A stretch of DNA of 34,309 nt from Aeromonas sanarellii (GCF_000820085.1 NZ_CDBN01000001.1:1-34309); one strand, 5' to 3'; counted from the stretch's first letter, positions 15,044 to 27,106 are shown. Program-made: numbers and translations. Notes: generated from the sequence alone by a model not told the origin.

Positions 15044-16552
15044 TTATTTCACCGCGACCGCCTCCGTCAGGGGGCTCTGAAACTCCTGCTCGGCATCGGC
15101 AAAGCGTTCCAGCATGGCCTGGGAGGGGGCCTTGTCCAGCAGGCTGAACACCACTATGGCCAGGGTGGCAAACAGGAAGCCCGGGATGATCTCGTACAGC
15201 CCCAGCCAGCCGAACTGCTTCCAGACGATGACGGTCAGGGCGCCCACCAGCATGCCCGCCAGGGCGCCGTTACGGGTCATGCGCGACCAGAGCACGGAGA
15301 GCAGCACCACGGGGCCGAAGGCGGCACCGAAGCCGGCCCAGGCGTAGCTCACCAGCCCCAGCACCCGGTTTTCCGGGTTCACGGCCACGGCGATGGCGAT
15401 GAGGGAGATCAGCAGCACCATGGCGCGGCCGACCCACACCAGCTCTTTCTGGGAGGCGTTCTTGCGCAGGAAGGGCTTGTAGAGATCCTCGGTGATGGCG
15501 CTGGAGCAGACCAGCAGCTGGCAGCTGAGGGTACTCATCACCGCCGCCAGGATGGCGGAGAGCAGCACGCCGGCGACCCAGGGGTTGAACAGGATCTTGG
15601 AGAGCTCGATAAAGACGCGCTCCGGGTTGCCGGTGACGCCGGTCGCCTGCTCGGCGAAGGTGGCGAAGTAGGCCAGGCCGAAGAAGCCGATGGCCACGGC
15701 GCCGCCCAGGCACAGGATCATCCAGGTCATGCTGATGCGACGGGCACTGGCCATGGAGTGGTGGGAGTCCGCCGCCATGAAGCGCGCCAGGATGTGGGGC
15801 TGGCCGAAGTAGCCGAGACCCCAGGCCATCAGGGAAACGATGGCGATGAAGTCCAGGTTCCGGAACATGTCGAGGTTGCTGGCGCTCTTGGCGGCCACCT
15901 CCACCATGGCGGTGTCGATGCCGCCCACCGCGATGATGACGAACACCGGGGTCAGGATCAGGGCGAAGATCATCAGGGTCGCCTGCACAGTATCGGTCCA
16001 GCTCACCGCGAGAAAGCCGCCGAAGAAGGTGTAGGTGATGGTGGCCGCGGCACCGACCCAGAGGGCGGTGTCATAGCTCATGCCGAAGGTGCTCTCGAAC
16101 AGGCGGGCGCCGGCCACCACGCCGGAGGCGCAGTAGATGGTGAAGAACAGCAGGATCACCAGGGCGGAGAGGATGCGCAGCACCCGGCTCTTGTCCTCGA
16201 AGCGGTAGGTGAAGTAGTCCGGCAGGGTCAGGGCGTTGCGGTTCTTCTCGGTGTGGACCCGCAGCCGGCCGGCGACCCAGCGCCAGTTGAAGTAGGCACC
16301 TATGATGAGGCCGATGGCGATCCAGCTCTCGGAGATGCCGCCGATGAAGACGGCGCCAGGCAGGCCCATCAGGAGCCAGCCACTCATGTCGGAGGCACCG
16401 GCGGAGAGGGCGGTCACCCAGCTCCCCATGCGGCGGCCGCCGAGAATGTAGTCGTCAAAGTTGCGGGTGGCGCGATAGGCGATGAAGCCGATCAACACCA
16501 TCCCGAGGATGTACACCAGAAAGGTGATGAGCATGGGGGTGCTAGCTGTCAT
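15044..16552 (-). CDS. putP: Sodium/proline symporter PutP
   Basis: An inner-membrane SSS-family transporter of 502 residues, the same length as E. coli PutP, importing proline with sodium. About 13 hydrophobic segments span the protein. Seen: GASDMSGWLLMGLPGA (the TM2 sodium/proline site region), YFTYRFED, GYFGQPHILARFMAA and LLSAILAAVMSTLSCQLLVC (TM9-region signature). GGAG lies before the ATG. No putA is present next to it, so proline catabolism is encoded elsewhere. The minus-strand leader contains a small GTCCGT/ACGGAC hairpin (16579-16597). It shares a bidirectional terminator with the oxidoreductase. Confidence 0.95.
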   Translation of the reverse strand: MTASTPMLITFLVYILGMVLIGFIAYRATRNFDDYILGGRRMGSWVTALSAGASDMSGWLLMGLPGAVFIGGISESWIAIGLIIGAYFNWRWVAGRLRVHTEKNRNALTLPDYFTYRFEDKSRVLRILSALVILLFFTIYCASGVVAGARLFESTFGMSYDTALWVGAAATITYTFFGGFLAVSWTDTVQATLMIFALILTPVFVIIAVGGIDTAMVEVAAKSASNLDMFRNLDFIAIVSLMAWGLGYFGQPHILARFMAADSHHSMASARRISMTWMILCLGGAVAIGFFGLAYFATFAEQATGVTGNPERVFIELSKILFNPWVAGVLLSAILAAVMSTLSCQLLVCSSAITEDLYKPFLRKNASQKELVWVGRAMVLLISLIAIAVAVNPENRVLGLVSYAWAGFGAAFGPVVLLSVLWSRMTRNGALAGMLVGALTVIVWKQFGWLGLYEIIPGFLFATLAIVVFSLLDKAPSQAMLERFADAEQEFQSPLTEAVAVK

Positions 16553-16778
16553 TCAAAACTCCGTTATGTGACGTCTGTGTCCGTTCTTGTGACGGACTCT
16601 TCCTTAAAAAACCGGCCTAGAGTAATCAGCAGATCGCCTGATCACAACCATTTTTAACAAATAAAAAACACACAAAAAACGTTTAACACCTAATCAAGTA
16701 ACCACTCAGAGCCATAAGGGCCGGATTTTATCCCAACCAACCAGGAATTTCCCCTGACGATCCCCTCCCCGAAGAAAC

Positions 16779-16805
16779 AAAAAAGCCCCGGCAGTGGCCG
16801 GGGCT
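16779..16805 (-). terminator. Intrinsic terminator of the L,D-transpeptidase gene
   Basis: Stem AGCCCCGGC / GCCGGGGCT (16784-16792 with 16797-16805), followed on the minus strand by a T run (A run from 16779). Confidence 0.9.
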
Positions 16806-16824
16806 CGCAATCCGGGACCGGGGA

Positions 16825-17751
16825 TCAGCGGTTGATGGCGATGGGCATGCCGCTGCGCTGCTCCAGGGCCTGCTTGACCAATTGGGAGTCGCTGTCGGCG
16901 TGGGCGATGAATCGGGTCACCGCGGTGGACATGGGCAGCGGCGCCGGCAGGCTGGAGTCGAACTCCTCCTGGTTGCGGGAGAGCGGCTGGTGCACTTCCA
17001 GATAGCGGCGGCCATCCGGCTCGACAGAGGCCTTGATCGGCTGGTTCACGAACTGGACCCGGGTACCGACCGGGACCTGCTTGAACAGGTACTCGATGTC
17101 GTCGTTGCGCAGGCGCACGCAGCCGTGGCTCACCCGCAGGCCGATGCCGAACTGGGCGTTGGTACCGTGGATGGCGTACATCTTGCCGATGTAGAGCGCG
17201 AACAGCCCCATGGGGTTGTCCGGGCCGGCCGGCCAGACCGCGGGCAGGGTCTCGCCGCGGGCGGCGTACTCGGCGTGCATCTTGGCCGTAGGGGTCCAGG
17301 TCGGGCCCGCCTTCTTGCGCTGCACGCTGGTCACCCAGTCTTCCGGGGTGTCGGTGCCGAGCTGGCCGATGCCGATGGGCAGCACTTCCACCACCTTCTT
17401 GCCCTTCGGGTAGTAGTAGAGGCGCATCTCGGCGACGTTCAGCACTATGCCCTCGCGGGGGGCATCCGGCAGGATCAGCTGGTGCGGGATGACCAGCTTC
17501 TCGCCCGCCTGCAGCAGCAGGGGATCCGCCTTGGGATTGGCCTCCAGCATGTTGGTCAGGCCCAGCTGGAACTTGGCGGCGGCCGCCTCCAGGGGCTGGC
17601 CGGCCTCTTCGGGCGACACCACGTAGTCCAGGTTCTCACCCACCAGGCGGCTGTTGGCCGCAGGCAGGGCATATTCGATGGCGAAGGCGGGCATGGCGGT
17701 CAGGATCAGACCGCAGCACAGGGCGACCGCCGTGTTGTGGAGGAGTTTCAT
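16825..17751 (-). CDS. L,D-transpeptidase (ErfK/YbiS/YcfS/YnhG type)
   Basis: A periplasmic YkuD-domain enzyme of 308 residues. It makes 3-3 crosslinks or attaches lipoprotein to meso-diaminopimelate of peptidoglycan. Seen: signal peptide [16 protein letters not shown] ending AFA; a LysM-like N-terminal region (about 45-95) with [18 protein letters not shown]; then the catalytic domain (about 98-235) with YAIHGTN and RVSHGCVRL, where Cys211 is the nucleophile. The start at 17751 is chosen for AGGAAAG just upstream and the signal peptide; the open frame extends upstream without protein character. E. coli has several paralogues of this layout, so I do not assign one name. It has its own terminator. 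Confidence 0.93.
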   Translation of the reverse strand: MKLLHNTAVALCCGLILTAMPAFAIEYALPAANSRLVGENLDYVVSPEEAGQPLEAAAAKFQLGLTNMLEANPKADPLLLQAGEKLVIPHQLILPDAPREGIVLNVAEMRLYYYPKGKKVVEVLPIGIGQLGTDTPEDWVTSVQRKKAGPTWTPTAKMHAEYAARGETLPAVWPAGPDNPMGLFALYIGKMYAIHGTNAQFGIGLRVSHGCVRLRNDDIEYLFKQVPVGTRVQFVNQPIKASVEPDGRRYLEVHQPLSRNQEEFDSSLPAPLPMSTAVTRFIAHADSDSQLVKQALEQRSGMPIAINR

Positions 17752-17935
17752 AACTTTCCTGTGATAAGGGGATGGATCAGCACTCTGGCCAGACCGGGAG
17801 CGACTTGCGCACCCGGGGCGACGAGAAGGCCGCCATTTTTCTCCTCTGTCTTGCAAATTTCAACCGCCACGTGGCGACGGGTCGGCGATTAAATAGGGGG
17901 CGGCGCCCCTCCCCCATGTCACGTGAAAAGCAGCA

Positions 17936-19177
17936 TCAACCATTTTTCCAGGCATGCATGTCATAACCAGTTGGCGACTGATGCAGGCGCAGATGGAATT
18001 GCTCGATAATGGCAAATATGTGGTCGAATATATCAGCCTGTATCCCCTCGTACTCGGCCCAGGCGGTGGTCGCCGTGAAGCAGTAGATCTCGAGCGGCAG
18101 GCCGTCCGGGGTCGGTGCCAGCTGGCGCACCATCAGGGTCATGTCCTTGCGAATGCCCGGATGGGCGCGCAGGTAGGCATCGAGGTAGGCCCGCAGGGTG
18201 CCCAGGTTGGTGAGATGGCGGCCATTGATGGGGCAGCTGATGGCATCGCTGAGCTGCTGGTTGTAGCTGCTGAGTTCCTGCTCCTTGCGGCTGAGATAGG
18301 GGGCCAGCAATCTGGCCTGCTTGAGCCGCAACTGCTCCTCCGAGGTGAGGAAGCGCACGCTGGTCATGTCGATGTTGACGCTGCGCTTGATGCGCCGGCC
18401 ACCCGACTCTGTCATCCCCTGCCAGTTCTTGAAGGAGTCGGAGATAAGGGCATAGGTGGGGATGGTGGTGATGGTCTTGTCCCAGTTCGACACCTTGACC
18501 GTGGTGAGGCCGATGTCGGTCACCTCGCCGTCCGCCCCGTACTTGTCCATCTGCAGCCAGTCACCGACGCTCAGCATGCGGTTGGCGGAGAGCTGGATCC
18601 CGGCCACCAGGCCCAGGATGGGATCCTTGAACACCAGCATCAGGACCGCGGTCATGGCCCCCAGGCCGCTGAACAGGAAGAGTGGCGACTTGCCGAGCAG
18701 CAGGGCGATCATCAGGATGCCCACCAGGATGCTGGCCACCAGTTTCACCCCCTGGAAGATGCCGCGCAGGGGCAGATCCCGTCCGAGTCGGGTATGGCGG
18801 CTCACCGACAGCAGGCAGTCGAGCAGGGCGAACAGCGCCAGCAGCAGGAACAGCAGGATCCAGAGCTGGGCCACCAGTTCGATCAGTTGCAGGCTGTCGG
18901 ACGCCCTGGGCAGCCAGATCTCCGCCTGACCCAGCAGCACGGCCCCCTGCAGCACGAAGGCGAGCCGGTAGAAGAGCCGCTGCTGGAGCTGGGGCGGCAG
19001 CCACACCTGCTTGGTCTTGCCGAGCAGGGCCACCAGACGTACCAGCAGGATGCGATGCAGCACCAGGTGCAGCACCAGGGCGGTCAGCACGATGAACCCC
19101 AGGGCGATCACCAGGGCCATCATGGCGGTAACCTCTACTCCCAGACTGGCAAGCCAGTCGAAAAACATCTTCTTCAT
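17936..19177 (-). CDS. ybdG: MscS-family mechanosensitive channel, YbdG/MscM type
   Basis: An inner-membrane channel of 413 residues (E. coli YbdG has 415) that opens under membrane tension to protect against osmotic downshock. Seen: five hydrophobic segments in the first 190 residues; the pore-lining helix and beta domain start LGAMTAVLMLVFKDPILGLV, AGIQLSANRMLSVGDWLQMD and the YbdG-type insert KYGADGEVTDIGLTTVKVSN. A long cytoplasmic domain follows (ICFTATTAWAEYEG-like block near 375). GGAGAG lies before the ATG. It is flanked by the ackA and L,D-transpeptidase genes on the same strand but separated from ackA by a hairpin, so probably transcribed alone. Confidence 0.9.
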   Translation of the reverse strand: MKKMFFDWLASLGVEVTAMMALVIALGFIVLTALVLHLVLHRILLVRLVALLGKTKQVWLPPQLQQRLFYRLAFVLQGAVLLGQAEIWLPRASDSLQLIELVAQLWILLFLLLALFALLDCLLSVSRHTRLGRDLPLRGIFQGVKLVASILVGILMIALLLGKSPLFLFSGLGAMTAVLMLVFKDPILGLVAGIQLSANRMLSVGDWLQMDKYGADGEVTDIGLTTVKVSNWDKTITTIPTYALISDSFKNWQGMTESGGRRIKRSVNIDMTSVRFLTSEEQLRLKQARLLAPYLSRKEQELSSYNQQLSDAISCPINGRHLTNLGTLRAYLDAYLRAHPGIRKDMTLMVRQLAPTPDGLPLEIYCFTATTAWAEYEGIQADIFDHIFAIIEQFHLRLHQSPTGYDMHAWKNG

Positions 19178-19266
19178 CGCACTCTCCGCAATATCACACT
19201 GCGGTCAGGGTACGTATCTGGTCCGTCATGTCAAATGACAGGCCGCTCACTGGGCGCCGGAAATGA

Positions 19267-19292
19267 CAACGCCCGGCACAGGCCGGGCGTTG
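19267..19292 (-). terminator. Hairpin after ackA
   Basis: Stem CAACGCCCGGC / GCCGGGCGTTG around a four-base loop, 19 bases after the ackA stop. The minus-strand T run is short (TCATTT), so strength is moderate. Confidence 0.75.
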
Positions 19293-19310
19293 ATTCGCTG
19301 CGAGGTGGCC

Positions 19311-20510
19311 TTAGCCGACCAGGCTCAGGGCATCGCGGGCGATGACCAGCTCTTCGTTGGTGGGCATCACCATGGCCAGGCGGCTCTCTTTGGTGGTGAT
19401 GGGGCCTTCACCGCCCAGCACGGCGGCGTTGTTCGCCTCCTTGTCGACCTTGAAGCCGAACAGGGCCAGGCGCTCCAGCACCATCTCGCGCACCATGGCG
19501 GCGTTCTCGCCGATGCCGCCGGTGAACACCAGGGCGTCCAGGCGACCGTCCATGGCGGCGGCGTAGGCGCCCACATACTTGGCCACCCGGTAGGTGAACA
19601 CGTCCAGCGCACGCTTGGCACCGGCGTCGGTGGCGTAGTTGGAGGTGACGTAGCGGCAGTCGCTGCTCGCCTCGGTCATGCCCAGCAGGCCGGACTCGCG
19701 GGTCAGGGTGTGGTTGATCTGCTCCACGCTGTAACCGAGCTGGTCGTGCATGAAGAAGACTACAGCGGGGTCGATGTCGCCGGAGCGGGTACCCATCGCC
19801 AGCCCTTCCAGCGGGGTCAGCCCCATGGAGGTGTCGACGGACTCGCCGCCACGGATGGCGCAGACGGAGGCGCCGTTGCCCAGGTGGCAGTTGATGATGT
19901 TGAGCTCTTCGAGCGGCTTGCCGAGCGCCTTGGCGGTCTCTTCGGCGATGAAGCGGTGGGAGGTGCCGTGGGCGCCGTAACGGCGGATGCCGTTCTCCTT
20001 GTAGAGCTTGTAGGGCAGCGCGTAGAGGTAGGCCTCCTCTGGCAGGGTCTGGTGGAAGGCGGTGTCGAACACGGCCACGTTCTTCTCGGCCAGGGCCGGG
20101 AACACCTTCAGGGCGGCACGGATGCCGATGAGGTGCGCCGGGTTGTGCAGGGGGGCGAACGGGATGGCGGCCTCGATGCCGGCGATCACGCCCTCATCGA
20201 TGCGCACGGAGCGGGAGAACTGCTCGCCGCCGTGCACGATGCGATGGCCGATGGCCACCAGCTGCTCGGCCAGCGCGGGATCCTGGGGCAGGATGTGACC
20301 CACTATGTGGTCGAGGGCTTCCTGGTGAGCGGCACCCGCGCCCAGCATGGCCTCGCCCTTGACCCCGTGGAGTTTCCACTTGATACGTGCATCATCCAGA
20401 TTGAAGCATTCGGCCAGGCCGGACAGCATGTCCTCACCCGTTTCGGCGTCCATTACGGCAAATTTCAGGGAAGAGCTACCGCAGTTAAGGATCAATACCA
20501 ACTTGCTCAT
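19311..20510 (-). CDS. ackA: Acetate kinase
   Basis: A cytoplasmic ASKHA-fold kinase of 399 residues that interconverts acetate + ATP and acetyl phosphate + ADP. Seen: [18 protein letters not shown] at the N-terminus (phosphate loop), [85 protein letters not shown] and the C-terminal [10 protein letters not shown]. Length and all active-site blocks are complete. In many enterobacteria and vibrios pta follows ackA. Here a hairpin and a channel gene follow, so no partner pta is in this operon. The upstream region holds a tandem repeat that may affect its expression. Confidence 0.97.
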   Translation of the reverse strand: MSKLVLILNCGSSSLKFAVMDAETGEDMLSGLAECFNLDDARIKWKLHGVKGEAMLGAGAAHQEALDHIVGHILPQDPALAEQLVAIGHRIVHGGEQFSRSVRIDEGVIAGIEAAIPFAPLHNPAHLIGIRAALKVFPALAEKNVAVFDTAFHQTLPEEAYLYALPYKLYKENGIRRYGAHGTSHRFIAEETAKALGKPLEELNIINCHLGNGASVCAIRGGESVDTSMGLTPLEGLAMGTRSGDIDPAVVFFMHDQLGYSVEQINHTLTRESGLLGMTEASSDCRYVTSNYATDAGAKRALDVFTYRVAKYVGAYAAAMDGRLDALVFTGGIGENAAMVREMVLERLALFGFKVDKEANNAAVLGGEGPITTKESRLAMVMPTNEELVIARDALSLVG

Positions 20511-20810
20511 GTTCTACATCTTCCTGTGCTTCGGCTTTATGCCGACAGTGTCGTGTCATCCAGCGATGGATGGGATTCCCCTGCCGGGGGCTTATGGTCG
20601 CAGGAAAGTGCGCCCAATTTTTCAAACTGTCTGGCGCCGACCGCCAACTCTGGGCCTGGCGCGCTTATCCTTTCAAACTGTCTGGCGCCGACTCATAGTC
20701 TGGCGCGCTTATCCTTTCAAACTCTCTGGCGCCGACCCATAATCTGGCGCACTCATAGAATCATCGATTCGGTCTGCGCAGTGCGCTCCGCAGGCGGCCG
20801 GTACGGGCGA
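20511..20810. other. ackA upstream region
   Basis: 300 bases without a gene, between ackA and the end of the yhcH-like gene. It holds the tandem repeat at 20620-20758 and the ackA leader. The ackA promoter is expected here; one TTGAAA-N17-TATGAG pair is formed by the repeat on the minus strand (20720 down to 20692). Confidence 0.5.
20620..20758. repeat. Three tandem copies of a 44-51 bp unit upstream of ackA
   Basis: Copies start at 20620 (51 bp), 20671 (44 bp) and 20715 (44 bp). Each opens TTTCAAACTSTCTGGCGCCG and ends with a second TCTGGCGC-like or CCTGGCGC element. Copies 1 and 2 end CGCTTATCC. Copy 1 carries seven extra bases in the middle. Confidence 0.9.
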
Positions 20811-21444
<634 letters not shown>

Positions 21445-21533
21445 CCAAGAGATAGTCGCTCGTTCACCCGATGATCGTACCAGTTGAAACAATATTATTC
21501 ACTACCCAATCTCCCCTGACTTTGACCAGACGC

Positions 21534-21563
21534 AAAAACGGGAGCATCTGCTCCCGTTTTTTT
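21534..21563. terminator. Bidirectional terminator after the acyltransferase gene
   Basis: A perfect hairpin, AAAAACGGGAGCA with complement TGCTCCCGTTTTT around TC, with A/T runs on both sides. It ends the minus-strand acyltransferase transcript. Confidence 0.92.
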
Positions 21564-21591
21564 CGCATCACCTGGTGATAACCGGTGCCAT

Positions 21592-22698
21592 TCAAACCTT
21601 GCCGGCGTTTTCCACCGGCTTGGCGTACATGGCGCGCCAGATGGCCTTGTGCTCTTGTGGCACCTCCGACTGGCGGGTCAGGAAGGCGGTCTGCTCTATG
21701 GTGCTGGCCTTGCCGGGCACATCCGCCGCCAGATAGTTGCCGGGGAAGAGGCGATAGCTGCTCCAGATGGCCTTGTCGATCAGGGCGGCCAGCTCGTCCG
21801 GATCGCTGAACCCCTCGGTGATGGGGGCGCCGAAGGAGACGTGTACCCGCCCCTTCTGGCCGACGATGCCGGCGACTATGCTCTCGATGTCCTCGAACTC
21901 GCCCTTCTCGTAGCTGCCGTTGACCGATTTCTCGTAGAGCTCGCGCGCCTTGGCCTTGTCGGTGGGATCCAGCTCGTAGCTGATGCTGACAGGCACTATG
22001 TTGAGGCTGCGCATGTAGTCGACGAACTCGATCTTCTGCTTCTTGCCGTCCACGTAGAACATCTTGAGGATGGCCGGATCCGTCTTGTCATCCCCGTCCT
22101 TGGCGCGCCCTTCCTTCTGGGCGATCCAGATGGAGTGGCCTTCGTGCACCGACTGGCCTATGTAGGCCGACAGCTCGCCGAGGGCCTTCATCATCTCCCG
22201 CGGCCCCTTGGCGGAGCGCTTGACGATGAAGCTCTTGTTGAGCTTCATCAGCTCGGTGGCGCAGGGCTTGCGCAGCAGGTTGTCACCGATGGCGATGCGC
22301 ACGGTATCGAAGCCGTGGGTATGCAGCCCCCAGTTGACGAACGCCGGATCCATGGCGATGTCCCTGTGGTTGGAGACGAACAGGTAACCCTGCTCCTTCT
22401 TCAGGTGCTCCAGGCCGGAGAAGCTCACCCCCTGGGTGGAGGTGGCGATCATCCGGGTCATGTAGCGGGTCACCCCCATCTGCACCTGGTGAACCGTGCT
22501 GACCTTGGCCCACTTGTGGCGCAGGAACTGGCGGATCAGCGGGCGGATGGCCCAGCCCAGCCAGCTCATCAGGGAACCGAAACGGTATTTGGCGATGGCG
22601 CCGATAAACTCGTCATCCTGGATCAGCCGCTCGATGGCAGCCGGCACTTCTTCATCGCGATAGGGGCGAATGTCCGCGAATCTGTCTACTTCTGTCAC
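21592..22698 (-). CDS. PlsC-like phospholipid/glycerol acyltransferase (LPLAT superfamily)
   Basis: A 368-residue membrane-associated acyltransferase, longer than PlsC (about 245). Seen: an N-terminal helical region (1-70), the catalytic H-x4-D motif in LFVSNHRDIAMDPAFVN, a glycine/positive block FIVKRSAKGPREMMKAL, and WIAQKEGRAKDGDDKTDPA, which matches the EGxR substrate motif. IVPVSISYELDP carries the proline motif IV. A C-terminal extension of about 60 residues follows. I remember proteins of this length being conserved in Vibrio, Shewanella and Aeromonas as 1-acyl-glycerol-3-phosphate acyltransferase-like; the true acceptor is not shown. The start is GTG at 22698, with AAGG nine bases upstream. 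Confidence 0.87.
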   Translation of the reverse strand: MTEVDRFADIRPYRDEEVPAAIERLIQDDEFIGAIAKYRFGSLMSWLGWAIRPLIRQFLRHKWAKVSTVHQVQMGVTRYMTRMIATSTQGVSFSGLEHLKKEQGYLFVSNHRDIAMDPAFVNWGLHTHGFDTVRIAIGDNLLRKPCATELMKLNKSFIVKRSAKGPREMMKALGELSAYIGQSVHEGHSIWIAQKEGRAKDGDDKTDPAILKMFYVDGKKQKIEFVDYMRSLNIVPVSISYELDPTDKAKARELYEKSVNGSYEKGEFEDIESIVAGIVGQKGRVHVSFGAPITEGFSDPDELAALIDKAIWSSYRLFPGNYLAADVPGKASTIEQTAFLTRQSEVPQEHKAIWRAMYAKPVENAGKV

Positions 22699-22887
22699 AA
22701 TGTCTGCCTTGCAAGTATGGAGTCGCGGCCAGCGTCTGCCGGCCGGGAAAATTCAGGGCGCAATTTTACACGCTTTTGTGGTCAGGGGTATGAGACGCAT
22801 ACAGATAGTGCGATCTTGCCGTGAAAAAGCCCTCTGTGGACCGGGCGCCATCGCGAGCCGTGCCGAGGGAATGCAGGCTGGTGCCGG

Positions 22888-23442
22888 TTAGACGGCGGGG
22901 TTGATCCGCGCGGTGAGGACATGATCCTCCCAGCGGCCGTTGATCATCAGGTAGTCCCGGGCATAGCCTTCCCGCTCGAAACCGAGCCGCGTGAGCAGGG
23001 CGCCGCTGCGCAGGTTGGCGGGCATGTAGCTCGCCATGATGCGGTGCAGGCCGAACTCATGGAACAGGTAGTCGATGCCGGCGCTCACCACCTCCCGCAT
23101 CAACCCCTGCCCCTCGTGCGCCTGGTCGATGGCATAGCCCAGGTGGCACGCCTTGAACATGCCCATCATGATCTGGGTGAAGTTGCAGGTGGCCAGCACC
23201 CGCTCCCCTTGGGGATCGAGCGCCACCAGTTGCACGGCGCTGCCGTCGAAGAACTGGCCGTAACCATCGCGCAGGCGCGCCTGCCAGTGGGCCAGGGTAT
23301 AGAAGCTCTCGTCCCGCCTGGGCTCCCAGGGGGCGAGGTGGGCGCGGTTGCGCAGGTAGAAATCCAGCATCAGACCGGCCCGCTCCGGGGGCAGCACGGT
23401 CATCCGGGTACGGGCCGTGACGAGATGGGGCAGCGTCGTCAT
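22888..23442 (-). CDS. rimJ: Ribosomal protein S5 alanine N-acetyltransferase RimJ
   Basis: A GNAT acetyltransferase of 184 residues that acetylates the N-terminal Ala of ribosomal protein S5. Seen: NRAHLAPWEPRRDESFY, CHLGYAIDQAHEGQGLMREV (acetyl-CoA loop), and LHRIMASYMPANLRSGALL followed by LGFEREGYARDYLMINGRW and EDHVLTA. These match E. coli RimJ over its whole length as I remember it. The start at 23442 is set by GGGGGGAAAG right before the ATG; the frame continues upstream without protein character. It lies 37 bases after another acetyltransferase gene on the same strand, so the two probably form one transcript. Confidence 0.93.
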   Translation of the reverse strand: MTTLPHLVTARTRMTVLPPERAGLMLDFYLRNRAHLAPWEPRRDESFYTLAHWQARLRDGYGQFFDGSAVQLVALDPQGERVLATCNFTQIMMGMFKACHLGYAIDQAHEGQGLMREVVSAGIDYLFHEFGLHRIMASYMPANLRSGALLTRLGFEREGYARDYLMINGRWEDHVLTARINPAV

Positions 23443-23479
23443 CTTTCCCCCCGGAAGTAGGAGCCGGACAGGAGGGCCA

Positions 23480-24034
23480 TCAGTGCTCCCTCTGCCTGAG
23501 CCATTCCTCCCGCAGCAGGCCGTAGTTGACATGGTCCACCACCCTGTCCGCCAGCCGCTCCGCCCGCCGGGTCACCCCCTCCTGCACCATGCCGAGCCGC
23601 TCGCACACAGCCCGGCTCGCCTCGTTCTCCAGGGCGGCGCTGATCTCCACCTTCTCCATCCCCATCTCCTCGAAGGCATGATGGATCAGGGCCTGGCAGG
23701 CCCGGGTGATGATGCCGTGCCCCTGCCAGCGCTCCGCCAGCCAGTAACCGATGCAGACCTTGGCCAGCTCATGATCGATCCGGTTGTAGCCGATGACGCC
23801 GACCACCTCTCCCTGATACTCGATGGCTGTGGTCAGCCCCTCGCCCCGGGCAAATTTCTCGATGGCATGGCGGATGAAGGTGGCGCTGTCCGAGGGTTGC
23901 TGGATATGGGGCACCCAGGGCAGCCACTGACTCAGGTAGTCGCGATTGCGCTGGCAGAGGCGAAAGAGTTCGCTGGCCATGTCGGGTTGCAGGAACAGGA
24001 GCGCCAGCTCGTCATCCAGTTGCCATGAGAACAT
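23480..24034 (-). CDS. RimL/YdaF-type GNAT N-acetyltransferase
   Basis: A 184-residue GNAT protein related to ribosomal-protein-serine acetyltransferases. Seen: FRLCQRNRDYLSQWLPWVPH (family N-terminal block), EYQGEVVGVIGYNRID, IGYWLAERWQGHGIITRACQ (acetyl-CoA pyrophosphate loop Q-G-H-G-I) and EISAALENEASRAVCERLGM. The start at 24034 is chosen for GGGGGAG before the ATG. The substrate may be a ribosomal protein (L7/L12-like) or another target; sequence alone does not decide. It is first in a probable two-gene unit with rimJ. Confidence 0.88.
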   Translation of the reverse strand: MFSWQLDDELALLFLQPDMASELFRLCQRNRDYLSQWLPWVPHIQQPSDSATFIRHAIEKFARGEGLTTAIEYQGEVVGVIGYNRIDHELAKVCIGYWLAERWQGHGIITRACQALIHHAFEEMGMEKVEISAALENEASRAVCERLGMVQEGVTRRAERLADRVVDHVNYGLLREEWLRQREH

Positions 24035-26149
<2,115 letters not shown>

Positions 26150-26181
26150 GCCTGAACAGGCATAAACGGGAATAAGAGAAG

Positions 26182-26207
26182 AGCGCCGGCCTGGTCCGGC
26201 GCTTTTT
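26182..26207 (+). terminator. Intrinsic terminator of the elastase gene
   Basis: Stem AGCGCCGG / CCGGCGCT around CCTGGT, followed by T5. The T run touches the stop codon of the convergent LysR gene. Confidence 0.92.
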
Positions 26208-27106
26208 CATTCCCGCTTGCCCGCCCAGCGCCGGGCCAGAGTGCGGGCCGCCTCCAGCACCCGCTCCTTGGCAGGATTGGGCCGTTTTCCGCTGCGCCAG
26301 GCCATCATGACGTCCCAGTGATCCGGCGGCAGATCCACCACGTCCAGCTTCACCAGGCGACCGAACTCCAGATCCCGGGTGATGGCGAGCGCCGGCATCA
26401 GGGTGATGAAGCCGTGCTCCAGCGCCAGCTCCCGCGCCGCGCTGGCGGGCTGAATGGCGTGCAACGGGCTCGCCACCTGGCGCAGCAGCCGCAGCTGCAG
26501 GATCAGCTCGTCGCAGCCCGTGCCCCACTGCTGGGGAGCCAGCCGCTCGTTGGCGATGTCCTGCAGGGTCAGCCCCTGCCGCCCGGCCAGGGGATGGGTG
26601 GCGCAGGCCACGGCGATGATGGGGGAACGGTAGAGCAGCTCGAGCTGGATGCCGGCGATGGCGGGACACTTGAGAATGAAGCCGACGTCGGTCTCGCCGG
26701 TCAGCAGCTCCTGCATGATGATGCCGGAGTGATCCGTGTTGCAGCGGATCTCGAAGGACTCGTCCACCAGGGCCAACAGCAGGGGACCGAACACCGCCGT
26801 GGTCAGAGAGGGCAGGCAGGAGAGCCGGATCCGCGGCAGGGCCGGCGCCCCCTGCATCGCGAGCCGCCCCCCTTCCAGCGCCGTCAGGGCCGCGGTCGCC
26901 GCCGGCAGAAACTGCTCGCAGGCCGGAGTCGGGGTGGCGCCACGGCGGTGGCGACGGAACAAGGACTGGCCCAGCTCCTGTTCCAGCACGGCGATCCGCT
27001 GGCTGACCATGGGTTGTGACCAGCCGCGAATGGCCGCCACCTTGCTGAAGCTGCCGCGGTTGGCCACATCCAGCAGCAATTGCAAATCGTCGAGTGTCAC
27101 AGCCAT
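26207..27106 (-). CDS. LysR-family transcriptional regulator
   Basis: A 299-residue regulator. Seen: an N-terminal winged HTH (about 1-62) with LDDLQLLLDVANRGSFSKVA, AIRGWSQPMVSQRIAVLEQE and GQSLFRRHRRGATPT, then a periplasmic-binding-protein-like effector domain (about 90-290) with RIRLSCLPSLTTAVFGPLL and ETDVGFILKCPA. MAVTLDD at 27106 is preferred because the HTH starts there; the longer frame from 27148 adds a non-typical leader, and the ribosome site is weak (GGATTTGG). It is divergent from mdtH with about 200 bases between, the usual place for a LysR target, so it may control mdtH or itself. The effector is unknown. Confidence 0.9.
   Translation of the reverse strand: MAVTLDDLQLLLDVANRGSFSKVAAIRGWSQPMVSQRIAVLEQELGQSLFRRHRRGATPTPACEQFLPAATAALTALEGGRLAMQGAPALPRIRLSCLPSLTTAVFGPLLLALVDESFEIRCNTDHSGIIMQELLTGETDVGFILKCPAIAGIQLELLYRSPIIAVACATHPLAGRQGLTLQDIANERLAPQQWGTGCDELILQLRLLRQVASPLHAIQPASAARELALEHGFITLMPALAITRDLEFGRLVKLDVVDLPPDHWDVMMAWRSGKRPNPAKERVLEAARTLARRWAGKRE

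Noticed and set aside
14978..16657. Long plus-strand open frame opposite putP
   Set aside because: Gly/His/Gln/Asp-rich shadow of a membrane protein gene; the same holds for 19263-21455 opposite ackA and 30088-32268 opposite the adhesin.
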